Assembly: GCF_026151205.1 (NCBI RefSeq)
Contig: NC_087076.1
Coordinates: forward strand, 1,747,692-1,807,691
Source: Bolinopsis microptera
Taxonomy: Eukaryota; Ctenophora; Tentaculata; Lobata; Bolinopsidae
Direction of reading: 5' to 3'
DNA: 60,000 nt
Part shown: positions 21,801 to 32,901 of the stretch, piece by piece
Layout: the number at the start of each line of letters is the position of its first letter
Numbering within the stretch: the first letter of the stretch is position 1
Program-made: the position numbers and the translations under genes
Notes under the pieces: model-generated
Told to the model about the DNA's origin: nothing
The model's input: only the letters and a program-made list of their open reading frames with translations
Databases searched by the model: none

Positions 21801-24240
21801 TAATACTTTCAATAATATATAAATTTCGCTAAATATATAAACTTCACTGACATAAAATGTAAAACTAACAATATTCTTTAAATCAGGTATACATCGAGTG
21901 ACGATGCAACTCTCGACCCTCAATACGACTATGGTTCACCCTACTACTACGGAATTGATCCAATGTGGATCATGTCAGAAAATAAACTGACTTTCCTTAA
22001 TTCTTACAAAATGAAGCTATCAGTTATCCTTGGACTTAGTCAAATGACATTTGGACTTTTTATCAGCCTTTTAAACTATAGGTATTTCAAAATATCAGAA
22101 TTATCCGTTAATTCAAAGAAAAATTAAATTTTAAAAATGAGATAACCGTTGCATGTACATTTGTGAAATATTCATGAGAAAAATATCTTGAAAATAATAA
22201 GAAATCATTCCCCAGGTACTTTGGAAAAGTTTTAGATATTTGGTTTACATTCATACCACGGCTCATATTTCTTATGTGTATCATTGGTTACATGTGCTTC
22301 TTGATTTTCTATAAGTGGTTCTTTGTGGATGCTGGAAAATCCAACCCTTCTATCTTGATAACAATGATTGACATGTTTTTATCTGTTGGATCTGGAATCG
22401 ATTCTGACGACAAGTTTTATGAAGGCCAGGTAATTTCTCGGAATCATAATCCGATATCCTATTCCTAATCCGATATAATTGCTAATCTGTTTTCAGTGTG
22501 GCTACTGAATAAACAAATTGGGATATACACATCGTAGTCTGAAGCATATTTGCTTGTCTCATTATTCGTTTCAGCAGTTTCATTTCCGTAATGCTGCACG
22601 GGGTTTGACGTGAGCTAGTAACGCAAGAAAACGCTTGCAGTTACATTAAACTTGGTTTAATACATATTGCAAAACAAAAATAAAGGAAAATTCGATTCAA
22701 ATACGATTGCATCCTCTCAAAAAACCTTATCATTAAACTTCGTTACTCGATACTCTTACAGCTTACTGTCTTTGTCTCCTTTACTTAACCAGATTGTTCT
22801 CAAACCTACCTAATAAATATGCAATAAAGTGTCTCCCTTTACCACACTAACATTTCTTCAGATATTAGTGATAATAATTTGGTGTATTTCAGGAACTGGT
22901 GCAGCTTTGTTTAGTTATTCTGGCGCTTTGCATGGTCCCTACGATGTTAGCAGCAAAACCCTTAATTGAGAGGTATCAGAGGCATAAAGATGTTGCTGTG
23001 AGTACAAAATACCTCTTTGATAAATAAGATTGGTACAAAACCATATTGGAATACGTTAAAAGGGGTGGGCACACGGTTTTACACGCCATATATTAATAAT
23101 AAACTATCTTAAACCAGGAGTACGAAGCATTGTCGTCTGACAGTGACGACGAGGATTTGGAGGAGCGAGATAGAGCAGAGGAAGCGGCTGAAATCGACAT
23201 GTGGGTCAATCAAGGAATCCACACGATAGAGTTCTGTCTTGGTGTTATCTCTAACACAGCTTCTTATCTCCGACTTTGGGCTCTTTCTCTAGCTCACTCA
23301 GGTACAGTTACTTATCTCGGAGAAGGTTGCGAGATATCGACTGTTTTTAGAAACAATCCAGATGTTTTCTATCAAATGGAGACTTTTACTTTAAAATTGT
23401 CACATTATTTTTCTGTGTAAACGTTGAGCGCGAATATATTTGTATAATAAAATGCTTCATTGTGCGCTGAGACATTAACATTTTATGATCGCGCGCTTAT
23501 TAATTTTGTTTTACTAAATACACTGCTGTGCCGATCGAGCTTGTGAATCTTTCATATTATCCCATAGTTGGAAGAATAATCGTTCTTGGTTCTGAATTTC
23601 AGAGTTATCGGAGGTACTTTGGGACATGACAATGTACTATGCATTCTACTGGCTGGACTGGGATGAAGGGGGCTGTGTTTTACTGATATTTATTTTTGCT
23701 GCATGGGCCGCTTTAACTGTGTCCATTCTTCTTTGTATGGAGGGACTATCAGCCTTCCTTCATGCACTCCGTTTACATTGGTAGGTTGTCTGTTGTCACA
23801 TAGCTTCTTTAAGAGAATTATGGTTATTGATACAATAGAGTATTTGTGAGACACAACCCAAACTTTTGATTCTAAAACTTTAAATCACTTCTGCTGCTAG
23901 TAAGTAAGAAATGAAGATAGGGATTATGTTTCGAAATCAAGACAGTAGTCTTGTTCCCAAGATTCACTACAAACTGATATTCTGAACAATTGGATTGAAT
24001 ATTTCAGAGCATAATTAATTGAACGAAGCCAATGTGAACAGTTTACACCCTGTGGCTTTCTTAGCCCGACCTAAAGTAAATTCGGGTCACGACACACGAA
24101 TATCGAAGACTATTAACCCGATTTTCAGGGTCGAATTCCAGAATAAGTTTTACGATGGTAACGGCTACAAGTTTCTACCGTTCTCATTTGCCCTTATCCT
24201 GGAAAATGAGGAAAACCTGGAAGAGATATCAGCGATATAA
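15868..24240 (+). CDS. ATP6V0A: V-type H+-ATPase subunit a (V0 complex), 18 exons, 818 aa
   Basis: This is the large membrane subunit of the proton pump: an N-terminal cytosolic arm links V1 and V0, and a C-terminal membrane domain forms the proton half-channels. Exons, all in consistent phase, are 15868-15975, 16118-16138, 16252-16330, 16588-16688, 16787-16915, 17020-17143, 17291-17450, 18471-18642, 18754-18888, 20803-20953, 21342-21484, 21598-21743, 21887-22081, 22216-22429, 22893-22997, 23118-23301, 23603-23780 and 24129-24240. Recognisable blocks include [84 protein letters not shown] and [15 protein letters not shown]. The arginine of YLRLW (about residue 713) is the residue essential for proton transfer in the family. 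Length matches the usual 820-840 aa. Exon 2 encodes only GIVQFVD. Which a isoform it corresponds to cannot be told. Confidence 0.96.
17740..18420 (+). repeat. Dispersed repeat copy inside V-ATPase intron 7; partner at 35290-35830
   Basis: Ordered shared blocks with 35290-35830 include TACGGTCTA, GAAGACTAT, CTGTTGGTATTTCAG, TTTGTGTAAGACTGCT, CTCAAGTCTCCT, GCAGTCC/CTGCAGC-like segments, TTTGCAGCTTTGCCA-like text and GTGAACTCTAC. Several indels separate the copies. It looks like an old transposon family; I see no termini. Confidence 0.6.
19373..19573. mobile_element. pogo/Tigger-like MITE in V-ATPase intron 9
   Basis: The left end reads CAGTCAAACTTTTATTATAT and the right end, on the other strand, reads CAGTGAAACCTCTCTATACC. 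These match the terminal consensus of pogo-type Tc1/mariner elements. A TA precedes the left end, but the right flank is AA, so the target duplication is not intact. There is no transposase frame. Confidence 0.6.
20151..20800. repeat. 36-bp minisatellite, about 18 copies, abutting a splice acceptor
   Basis: The unit contains AAAGAACATTTATATAACC followed by TAACCCTGGTTCCGTAC. Copies from 20190 on are nearly identical; the first has a 3-bp insertion. Because the period is divisible by three, an artefactual minus-strand frame with a 12-residue repeat appears. The last copy ends TTCCCTCAG instead of TTCCGTAC, and that CAG is the acceptor of exon 10 of the V-ATPase gene (exon begins 20803). Confidence 0.95.
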
Positions 24241-24608
24241 ACTGGACTGATCGTACAGTAGGACAGTAATTGAAACAACAGTCGTTATTTTCTGTAAATA
24301 TATTGATCTGCAATTAACTAATTTTCAATGATCATGCTTTGGGGTATTAAAATCCTGTTCATAGACATTATCGATACTAGGTCAAACACACCATATTACG
24401 TAAGTGGACAGTTCAAACTAGTTTACGCGGGAAAGGAGGCACGAGCGTTTCCGCTACTCCTGATCTGGAAATTAACCAGGGTGCACAATTCTATACCCAT
24501 TTGAACGGAAATCAGTCTTAGACTTTGAGGCATGATATCCAAAGGGTCAAAGAGTGTTATGTACCACACAACATTGTCACATAAGAAGTTTTCTTTTTTG
24601 AAGGTTGG
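24241..24608. other. 3' flanks of two convergent genes
   Basis: This segment lies between the V-ATPase stop and the H2A.X stem-loop and must contain the 3' untranslated region and polyadenylation site of the former. An unmistakable AATAAA just after the stop is not seen. An A-rich, purine-rich stretch on the minus strand (about 24585-24600, AAAAAAGAAAAC) fits a histone downstream element. Confidence 0.4.
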
Positions 24609-24624
24609 GGCCCTTATAAAGGCC
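24609..24624 (-). terminator. Histone 3' stem-loop of H2A.X
   Basis: The minus strand reads GGCCTTTATAAGGGCC, which matches the metazoan histone stem-loop consensus bound by SLBP. It lies 25 nt after the stop codon. Processing by the U7 pathway instead of polyadenylation is expected, so the mRNA should be S-phase linked. Confidence 0.9.
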
Positions 24625-24648
24625 GTTTAATGTTGCAGTGGGAGCTGC

Positions 24649-25062
24649 TTAAAATTCCTGGCTCTGTGAGCTGGATTTTCCCTTGCCGGCTTTGGTGCTA
24701 CCGGACTTCTTGGGCAGAAGGACTGCCTGGATGTTGGGCAGGACACCACCTTGGGCAATGGTTACACCGGCGAGAAGCTTGTTGAGCTCCTCATCGTTCC
24801 TCACAGCAAGTTGAAGATGACGGGGGATAATCCTGGTTTTCTTGTTGTCACGGGCAGCGTTGCCGGCCAACTCGAGGATCTCAGCTGCGAGGTACTCCAT
24901 GACGGCAGCCAGGTAAACTGGTGCTCCGGCACCGATTCGTTCACCATAGTTTCCCTTACGGAGGAGTCTGTGGACACGACCTACGGGGAACTGAAGTCCA
25001 GCTCTTGAGGACCTTGTCCTAGATTTAGCTTTGGCTTGTCCACCTTTACCACGTCCAGTCAT
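24649..25062 (-). CDS. H2AX: Histone H2A.X (SQEF tail), 137 aa
   Basis: The protein has the complete H2A histone fold, with [19 protein letters not shown] and [12 protein letters not shown] blocks. Unlike the other H2A in the window it has a longer C-terminal tail rich in Gly, Lys and Ser, ending in SQEF. A terminal SQ(E/D)-hydrophobic motif defines H2A.X, whose serine is phosphorylated by ATM/ATR-type kinases at DNA double-strand breaks. The start at 25062 gives MTGRGKGG, the normal H2A beginning; the upstream open frame is not histone-like. The gene keeps a replication-dependent stem-loop. H4 lies on the same strand about 1.3 kb upstream. Confidence 0.93.
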   Translation of the reverse strand: MTGRGKGGQAKAKSRTRSSRAGLQFPVGRVHRLLRKGNYGERIGAGAPVYLAAVMEYLAAEILELAGNAARDNKKTRIIPRHLQLAVRNDEELNKLLAGVTIAQGGVLPNIQAVLLPKKSGSTKAGKGKSSSQSQEF

Positions 25063-26324
25063 GATGAGAGTTAGAGTATTTGAGTCTTTGAAATCGTAGA
25101 ATGAGCGAGAGAATACGTCGGGCAGGATTTTAAGGGCCAGTACACAAAAGTGCTTCTTCACTTTCCTGGATCGACGTGTTATTTTAGCGGATAAGTAAAA
25201 TTTCACTGCCGCGAGTATTTTGGAGGCAAGAAATGTTATAATCTAACGTGATTTGAACCTTATTACTTCCTTTGTATCATTATATAGTTGTTTTGTCCTA
25301 AGATATACCCAGGTAGTCTCTAAAAATTGGCTGATATATCCATGCAAAGGTGCACTGGATTATTGGATAGTAGTATACAAACTGTCCGGTCGTCCTTATT
25401 TCTACAAATTCTAAATATGAACGGTCGTGCCTTTAAATTTGAGACGTCCTGTGTACCTCATTTTAAGATATAAGGTCTTTTGCGAGACATAATCATATCA
25501 AAATATAAAACTTCTCACTCCCTCTTCAATAAGACTGATATGCTTGAGGATCAATGCCTTTTTGGAGGTGATAAATTTAGATTTTTGGCATCACATACAT
25601 TTCCTTGTCAAATTAAGACTATGGCTGTATCAAACGGCTACTATTCTCTGTTACAGTTTCAAAAGACAGTCGTATGATAGTTTGAATTGATCCTTCACTC
25701 ACTGGAAATTTGTCAAGCACCGTTATTTAGAAATTTAAAAGTGCATTTCTTGCAATGAAGTTAAACGATACTATTAATCCGATGTGTGAGGCACGAACGT
25801 TTATTTACTAATATTGTAGATATTTGTAGATACGAGTTACCTAGGCACGAGAGTACTCATTAATACACGTGTAGAAATTAACGAGACGGCTACATCTCAT
25901 CGTCATACATGGACATAACAGCTTTTCGAAGGTTTGTACATATAATGGAGTAGTTTTATATGCAAAAAATATCTTTAATTCTGAATCAAATTCATAATTA
26001 TATAGAATGGCCGTTATCATACCGTCCTCTGTGGACGATTGAGGCACGAACGTACGTTCTCTTATTTTGTAGAAATTAGGGAGAATAAAATGTAGCAGGC
26101 ACGCGAGTACGTTTTTCAACACTCGTAGAAATTGGCCACATAGCATAAATGTGTGTTTTGGAACTTAATTCTGTAGTTTAGTAAAAAGTATACTAAAACT
26201 TGGCTGACCAGACCTACAAATAATAAGTTGGAAAGACAAATACTAAACTTGGACAATTTGAATAATATTGTTGTACTGTAACATAGTACACAGTTAGACA
26301 AGTTTTCTTTTTTGATTTTTGTGG
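25063..26324. other. Spacer between H2A.X and H4
   Basis: The promoter of H2A.X must lie at the left side. The rest is AT-rich. Motifs GAGGCACGAACGT and CACTCGTAGAAATT-like text recur at 25790-25880 and 26033-26150; the latter is repeated near 30628. Confidence 0.4.
26033..26150 (+). repeat. 118-bp direct repeat, nearly identical copy at 30628-30744
   Basis: From GGACGATTGAGGCACGAACG through AGCAGGCACGCGAGTA to ATAGCATAAA the two copies differ at only a few bases. Both lie downstream of a histone gene (H4 here, H2A at 30341). A more diverged copy is at about 25790-25880. Confidence 0.85.
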
Positions 26325-26340
26325 GGCTTTGAGAAAAGCC
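26325..26340 (-). terminator. Histone 3' stem-loop of H4
   Basis: The minus strand reads GGCTTTTCTCAAAGCC, a canonical stem-loop with a TTCTC-type loop, 55 nt after the H4 stop. It is followed by the A-rich AAAAATCAAAAAAGAAAAC stretch expected of the downstream element. Confidence 0.92.
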
Positions 26341-26394
26341 GTTGTTTGAAATCGAGCAGGCTCGAGATCAGGTAGGTGGAAAGCAGCAGGCTGC

Positions 26395-27930
<1,536 letters not shown>

Positions 27931-28593
27931 ATGCCCGCCGCACCCAATAAGAAAGCTGCACCCAAGAAGCCCGCTGCCCACCCAATGTACAAGGACATGA
28001 TTGCCTCTGCCATCTCGGAACTCAAGAACAAGGGAGGAAGCTCAAAGCTTGCCATCTCCAAGTACATCGTCAGCAACTACAACGTCGGTGACAAGATTGA
28101 TTCTCACCTCAAGACTGCCCTTCTCCGAGGGCTCGCTTCGGGAGCTCTGGTCAAAAAGACCGGACTCGGCTGTTCTGGTTCATTCAAGCTGGCCAAACCT
28201 GTTACTGCACCCAAAAAGGCTGCACCCAAGAAGAAGAAGCCCGTCACCCCAAAGAAGAAAGTCGCCCCCAAGAAGAAGGTAGCCCCCAAGAAGAAGGTAG
28301 CCCCCAAGAAGGCTGCAACTCCCAAAAAGAAGGCTGCCACTCCAAAGAAGAAGGTTGCACCAAAGAAGAAAGCCAAAGTAACCCCCAAGAAGAATCCTGC
28401 CCCCAAGAAGAAGAAGCCCGTCACCCCCAAGAAGAAGGTCGCCCCCAAGAAGAAGGTAGCCCCAAAGAAGAAGGCTGCCACTCCCAAGAAGAAGGTTGCA
28501 CCAAAGAAGAAAGCCAAAGTAACCCCCAAGAAGAAGCCTGCCCCCAAGAAGAAGAAGCCTGCTGCCAAGAAGGTAGCAAAGAAAGCCAAATAA
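27931..28593 (+). CDS. H1: Linker histone H1, 220 aa
   Basis: Residues about 15-88 form the winged-helix globular domain (HPMYKDMIASAISELKNKGG, SSKLAISKYIV, LKTALLRGLASGALVKK, GCSGSFKLA). It binds the nucleosome dyad and linker DNA. The N-terminus is short and basic, and the C-terminal 130 residues are almost entirely Lys, Ala, Pro and Thr in PKKKVAPKKK-type repeats. The tail contains an internal duplication: a block of about 40 codons around AKVTPKK-PAPKKKKP occurs twice (about 28372 and 28510). Antisense frames over the tail are artefacts of the repeat. There is no intron, and a 3' stem-loop follows. Confidence 0.97.
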   Translation: MPAAPNKKAAPKKPAAHPMYKDMIASAISELKNKGGSSKLAISKYIVSNYNVGDKIDSHLKTALLRGLASGALVKKTGLGCSGSFKLAKPVTAPKKAAPKKKKPVTPKKKVAPKKKVAPKKKVAPKKAATPKKKAATPKKKVAPKKKAKVTPKKNPAPKKKKPVTPKKKVAPKKKVAPKKKAATPKKKVAPKKKAKVTPKKKPAPKKKKPAAKKVAKKAK

Positions 28594-28667
28594 GCGCCTC
28601 GCCCCGCTTTTTTGCTTTCCCAAGGCCTCGGGGACCCGATGTCCCGGTACGAGGTTTTACCCCTAAC

Positions 28668-28683
28668 GGCTTTCATAAAAGCC
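28668..28683 (+). terminator. Histone 3' stem-loop of H1
   Basis: GGCTTTCATAAAAGCC, a six-pair stem with loop CATA, lies 75 nt after the H1 stop. A-rich sequence AAAAAAAAACTC follows. Confidence 0.85.
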
Positions 28684-28899
28684 CCCATTTATCAAAAAAA
28701 AACTCTTCGTATATACATTCAGTCAACACTGGTTAGTTCTAGGCTCCGCGCACGAATCTAGTCACCGAGCCGCTCAATTGATTTATCGGTACCCCGAAAT
28801 TGAGATTCAAAATCCCACTCTTGAAGCAGGGCTTATCGTGGGTGGAGAGGGGCCTATTGAATCAGTACTAGCTCTCGAAGTATAGTATGCAAAGCAAAA

Positions 28900-29022
28900 G
28901 AATATGGCACCGGGAATTCCCAGGCGGTCACCCATCCAAGTACTAAACCGGCCTGCAGTTGTATTGTTTAACTTTCCAGATAGAACGAGATGGGGTGTAT
29001 ACAACAGAGTATGGCCGTATCC
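28900..29022 (-). rRNA. 5S ribosomal RNA gene (or very young pseudogene), 123 nt
   Basis: On the minus strand the sequence begins GGATACGGCCATACT and runs through AAAGTTAAACA, GGTTTAGTACTTGGATGGG, TGACCGCCTGGGAA and GGTGCCATATTC, the standard 5S order. Helix I pairs (GGATA with TATTC and GGC with GCC) with one C-A mismatch between. The internal promoter box C text (TAGTACTTGGATGGGTGACC) is nearly consensus. TTTT follows at once (28899-28896), a polymerase III terminator. The middle (about 28945-28985) departs from the usual sequence and is 2-3 nt longer, so function is likely but not certain. It sits between H1 and H2B. Confidence 0.82.
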
Positions 29023-29229
29023 AACCACACTGAAATTTGGACGTATATCAACAATTTGATTGAGGCACACAAAATGCACCACAAGTTCGCCACCACTGCA
29101 GAATTATGTAAGTTGGGTATCTAGATTTATGTTCCAGAGTTTTTGATGGAAATCATAATGGGATAATTTACATGCTCACAGTACAAGGTAGGTAGTTAGT
29201 TAGTGTTTTCTTTATTGATAAGTGTGTGT

Positions 29230-29245
29230 GGCTTTAAGAAAAGCC
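29230..29245 (-). terminator. Histone 3' stem-loop of H2B
   Basis: The minus strand reads GGCTTTTCTTAAAGCC, a canonical stem-loop 65 nt after the H2B stop. Confidence 0.92.
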
Positions 29246-29309
29246 TTTTAGTTAGAGAGATCGCGACCAACCGAGAGGCCGGACAACTCTCCCAAGGAGT
29301 ACATCCATC

Positions 29310-29687
29310 TTACTTGGTAGAAGATGAAGTGTATTTGGTGACGGCCTTGGTGCCTTCGGAGACAGCATGCTTGGCCAATTCACCGGGGAGGAGGAGACGG
29401 ACAGCGGTCTGGACCTCTCTGGAAGAGATGGTCTTACGCTTGTTGTAGTGTCCTAGGCGAGAAGCCTCTCCAGCGATCCTCTCGAAGATGTCGTTCACGA
29501 ACGAGTTCATGATAGACATTCCCTTGGAGCTGATTCCGGTGTCGGGGTGCACCTGCTTCAGGACCTTGTAGATGTAGATGGAGTAAGATTCCTTCCTTTT
29601 CTTCCTGCGTTTCTTACCATCACCGGCAGGACGTCCGGCTTTCTTGCCTGCCTTCTTTTCGGCTTTCTTTCCAGCAACTGGAGGCAT
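29310..29687 (-). CDS. H2B: Histone H2B, 125 aa
   Basis: Complete H2B: a Lys/Ala-rich N-terminal tail, then [56 protein letters not shown] and [19 protein letters not shown], ending YTSSSTK. It forms the H2A-H2B dimer. It has no intron and is divergent from the H2A gene at 29964, with 276 bp between the two start codons, the usual animal H2A-H2B pair. A TATA box for this gene lies at about 29759-29770 on the minus strand. Confidence 0.98.
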   Translation of the reverse strand: MPPVAGKKAEKKAGKKAGRPAGDGKKRRKKRKESYSIYIYKVLKQVHPDTGISSKGMSIMNSFVNDIFERIAGEASRLGHYNKRKTISSREVQTAVRLLLPGELAKHAVSEGTKAVTKYTSSSTK

Positions 29688-30341
<654 letters not shown>

Positions 30342-30418
30342 GCTGTGTGTGCAACTTCTCACCCTGCCCTCAGCTGTCTCTCTCTGCAACACGCAGGAAG
30401 CCCCAGCTTGGCCCAAAC

Positions 30419-30434
30419 GGCGTTTATCAGCGCC
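30419..30434 (+). terminator. Histone 3' stem-loop of H2A (variant stem)
   Basis: GGCGTTTATCAGCGCC folds into the standard six-pair stem and four-base loop with compensatory G-C changes. AAAAAGAAAAAC follows at about 30450, fitting the downstream element. Confidence 0.85.
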
Positions 30435-30627
30435 ACTTCACATATCAAAAAGAAAAACTACCTTCGTACAATTCAAACATATTTTTTCAATCCACCTACT
30501 CAGATGTAGGTTTTGCTGACCATGTATTTTGTTCAACTTACTGTCAGCTGGGGTCACTGAACAATATTCCAACATGATTCTTTTCCTTCTAAACTCACTT
30601 TTACTTCTAAAGTCACTTTTACTTATT

Positions 30628-30744
30628 GGACGATTGAGGCACGAACGTACGTTCTCTTATTTTGTAGAAATTAGGGAGAATAAAATGTAGCAGGCACGCG
30701 AGTATGTTTTTCAACACTCGTAGAAATTGACCAAATAGCATAAA
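30628..30744 (+). repeat. Second copy of the 118-bp direct repeat at 26033
   Basis: Near-identical to 26033-26150 (see that entry), 4.6 kb away in the same orientation. Confidence 0.85.
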
Positions 30745-30820
30745 CGACATTTTCATTTGCCTCAATTTACAGTACAAAAAGGTAAACAGTCGAAGATTCA
30801 CCCAAAATTCAATATAATAT

Positions 30821-32123
30821 GGGGGGGGGGGGGGGGGGGGGGGGGTGTCACGTCCGTCTATGTCCGCTTGTCTCATAGAATCCAAAAAGGACTGGACAGG
30901 ACAGGACAGGACAGGACATAGGCGGACATAGGCGGACATAAACGGACATAGACGGACATAGAATAGACGGACATTGACGGACATAGACGGACATATACGG
31001 ACTTTGGCGGACATGAGCGGACATAAATGGACACCTAAATTGCTAAATAAAATGTTCAATTTTTGCTGTTATATTCCCTATATTTCGTTAAATAGGTACT
31101 GTGCCTATTGTGTACCCTGTGTAACTGTTTCAAATTTTCCAAGTCAAAAATTTTCAAACTTTTTCTGGAAACTATTTCTATTCATGTTTTAAGCTACCCT
31201 GATCATTATGAGCCAAAAATATTTTTTCGGTTTTTAGTCCGCACCTACCGTTCGATATATAATTTAGATAATATAATTTAGGACTCGAGGGTTCCCCTTT
31301 ATTATGCAATCTCGAAAGGCAGGCCTCCCCTTTGTAACACAAGCTCGCAAGCGGGAGCTTTGCCTTCCAAGGTTCGTATCGAGATCGACTCGGACTGAAA
31401 ATTTTCCAAGTCCAAAATTTTCAAACTTTTTCTGGAAACTATTTCTATTCATGTTTTAAGCTACCCTGATTATTATGAGCCAAAAATATTTTTTCGGTTT
31501 TCAAAGTCCGGCCGCACCTACCCGGCCCTTCGATATACAATTTTGGAATCGAGGGTTCCCCTTTGTTATGCGATCTCGGAAGGCAAGCTTCCCCTTTGTA
31601 ACACGAGCTCGGAAGCGGGAGCTCTGCCTTCTAACTTCTAAGCACTAAGGTTCGTATCGAGATCGACTCGGACTGAAAATTTTCCAAGTCAAAAATTTTC
31701 AAACTTTTTCTGGAAACTATTTCAGTTCATGTTTCAAGCTACCCTGATCATTAATATTATGAGCCAAAAATATTTTTTTCGCTTTTCAAAGTCCGCACCT
31801 ACCCTTCGATATACAATTTTGGAATCGAGCTTTAGCGTGATTAATAAGTCGTTTGCTTTGTACAAAATTATAATACATAGAAGTTGCGAAAAATTCTCAA
31901 AATGTTTGTCCGCTAATGTCCACCAATGTCCGCTGATGTCCACCAATGTCCGTCCGAGTCCGCCAATGTCCGTCCGGGTCCGCAAATGTCCGTCCGAGTC
32001 CTCCAATGTCCGTCCGAGTCCGCCAATGTCCCAAAAATGAAAAAACACGTCCGTTGTCTCATAGAATCCAAAAAGGACAGGACATAGGCGGACATAGACG
32101 GACGTGACACCCCCCCCCCCCCC
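30821..32123. mobile_element. Composite repeat bounded by inverted GTCCG-rich termini and G/C runs
   Basis: The left end is 25 G (30821-30845) followed by TGTCACGTCCGTCTATGTCC. The right end is the inverse, GGACATAGACGGACGTGACA followed by 14 C. Next to each end is a ladder of GGACATAGGC/GTCCG repeats and a direct copy of TCTCATAGAATCCAAAAAGG. The interior (about 31125-31760) has three direct repeats of about 270 bp keyed by AATTTTCAAACTTTTTCTGG. AATAT flanks both ends. No transposase frame. Either one element with 1.3-kb spacing or two small MITEs around a tandem repeat. Confidence 0.6.
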
Positions 32124-32901
32124 AATATGACATTATTAACCTCATCTCCCAATACTTACCAAAATTATGCCACTAATATCAAAAACGCTATTTTTTGTGT
32201 GTCCTAATAGTAATACCTTCAACTTTCTCATTTCTGCATATCATAATATTAATAACAGTATATGTATCTAAAATTTTACTTTAGGCGTTATTGTTACATG
32301 TTGGCCGAACCGAAATCTATTGTTAAATTGTTGTATCTTTTACGAAACTTGATCATATTGATCCGACACATTCAGTTTTTACAATATTGACGTAAAATTC
32401 TCAAGGCAAATCGAAAATGTTGACTTAAATTGTTTTGATACGATATGAAGACATTTGTCTTTAAAGTTCAATGAGTATATGCGATTTCGGGATAGCAACG
32501 TTATTTATGAGTCGCATTCATACTAGTGTTTTCTGTTACTGCAAGAACATAAATATCAGAAATTGTGAAGATTCAACAAAAGAAAATGTATTACCATGTC
32601 ATACAATTACAATGGAGAGAAGACTATAAAAAACTCTTCTCTAGGCCTGGTGTATAACAGCTAAAAAATTTAGAAAAACCTTGCACATTATCTGTGCTGC
32701 AAACACCTGTCATATGACGTATAACAAATCAGATCAGATACAGAACCCAGATATTTGTTCAGCGCAGTTATCTTATCTCACATCGTGGCTCGGGATTTAC
32801 CCTGCCTGAAACGCAGTTGTTTTGGGCAGAGAAAACCGTGTAAAATATCTTTGAACTTTCGTACCATATTAATACCAATATAGCGCCTAATTTGGTAGTG
32901 G
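32124..32901. other. 3' flank of the MFS gene, no other gene seen
   Basis: AT-rich sequence with no recognised coding or RNA signal; it should hold the 3' untranslated region of the minus-strand transporter. Confidence 0.4.

Noticed and set aside
28104-28688. Antisense open frames over H1 rich in Phe, Leu and Gly
   Set aside because: They are the complement of the Lys/Ala/Pro codon repeats of the H1 tail.
30974-32048. Open frames of about 75-145 codons within the GTCCG ladders
   Set aside because: They follow the simple repeat and have no independent coding signal.
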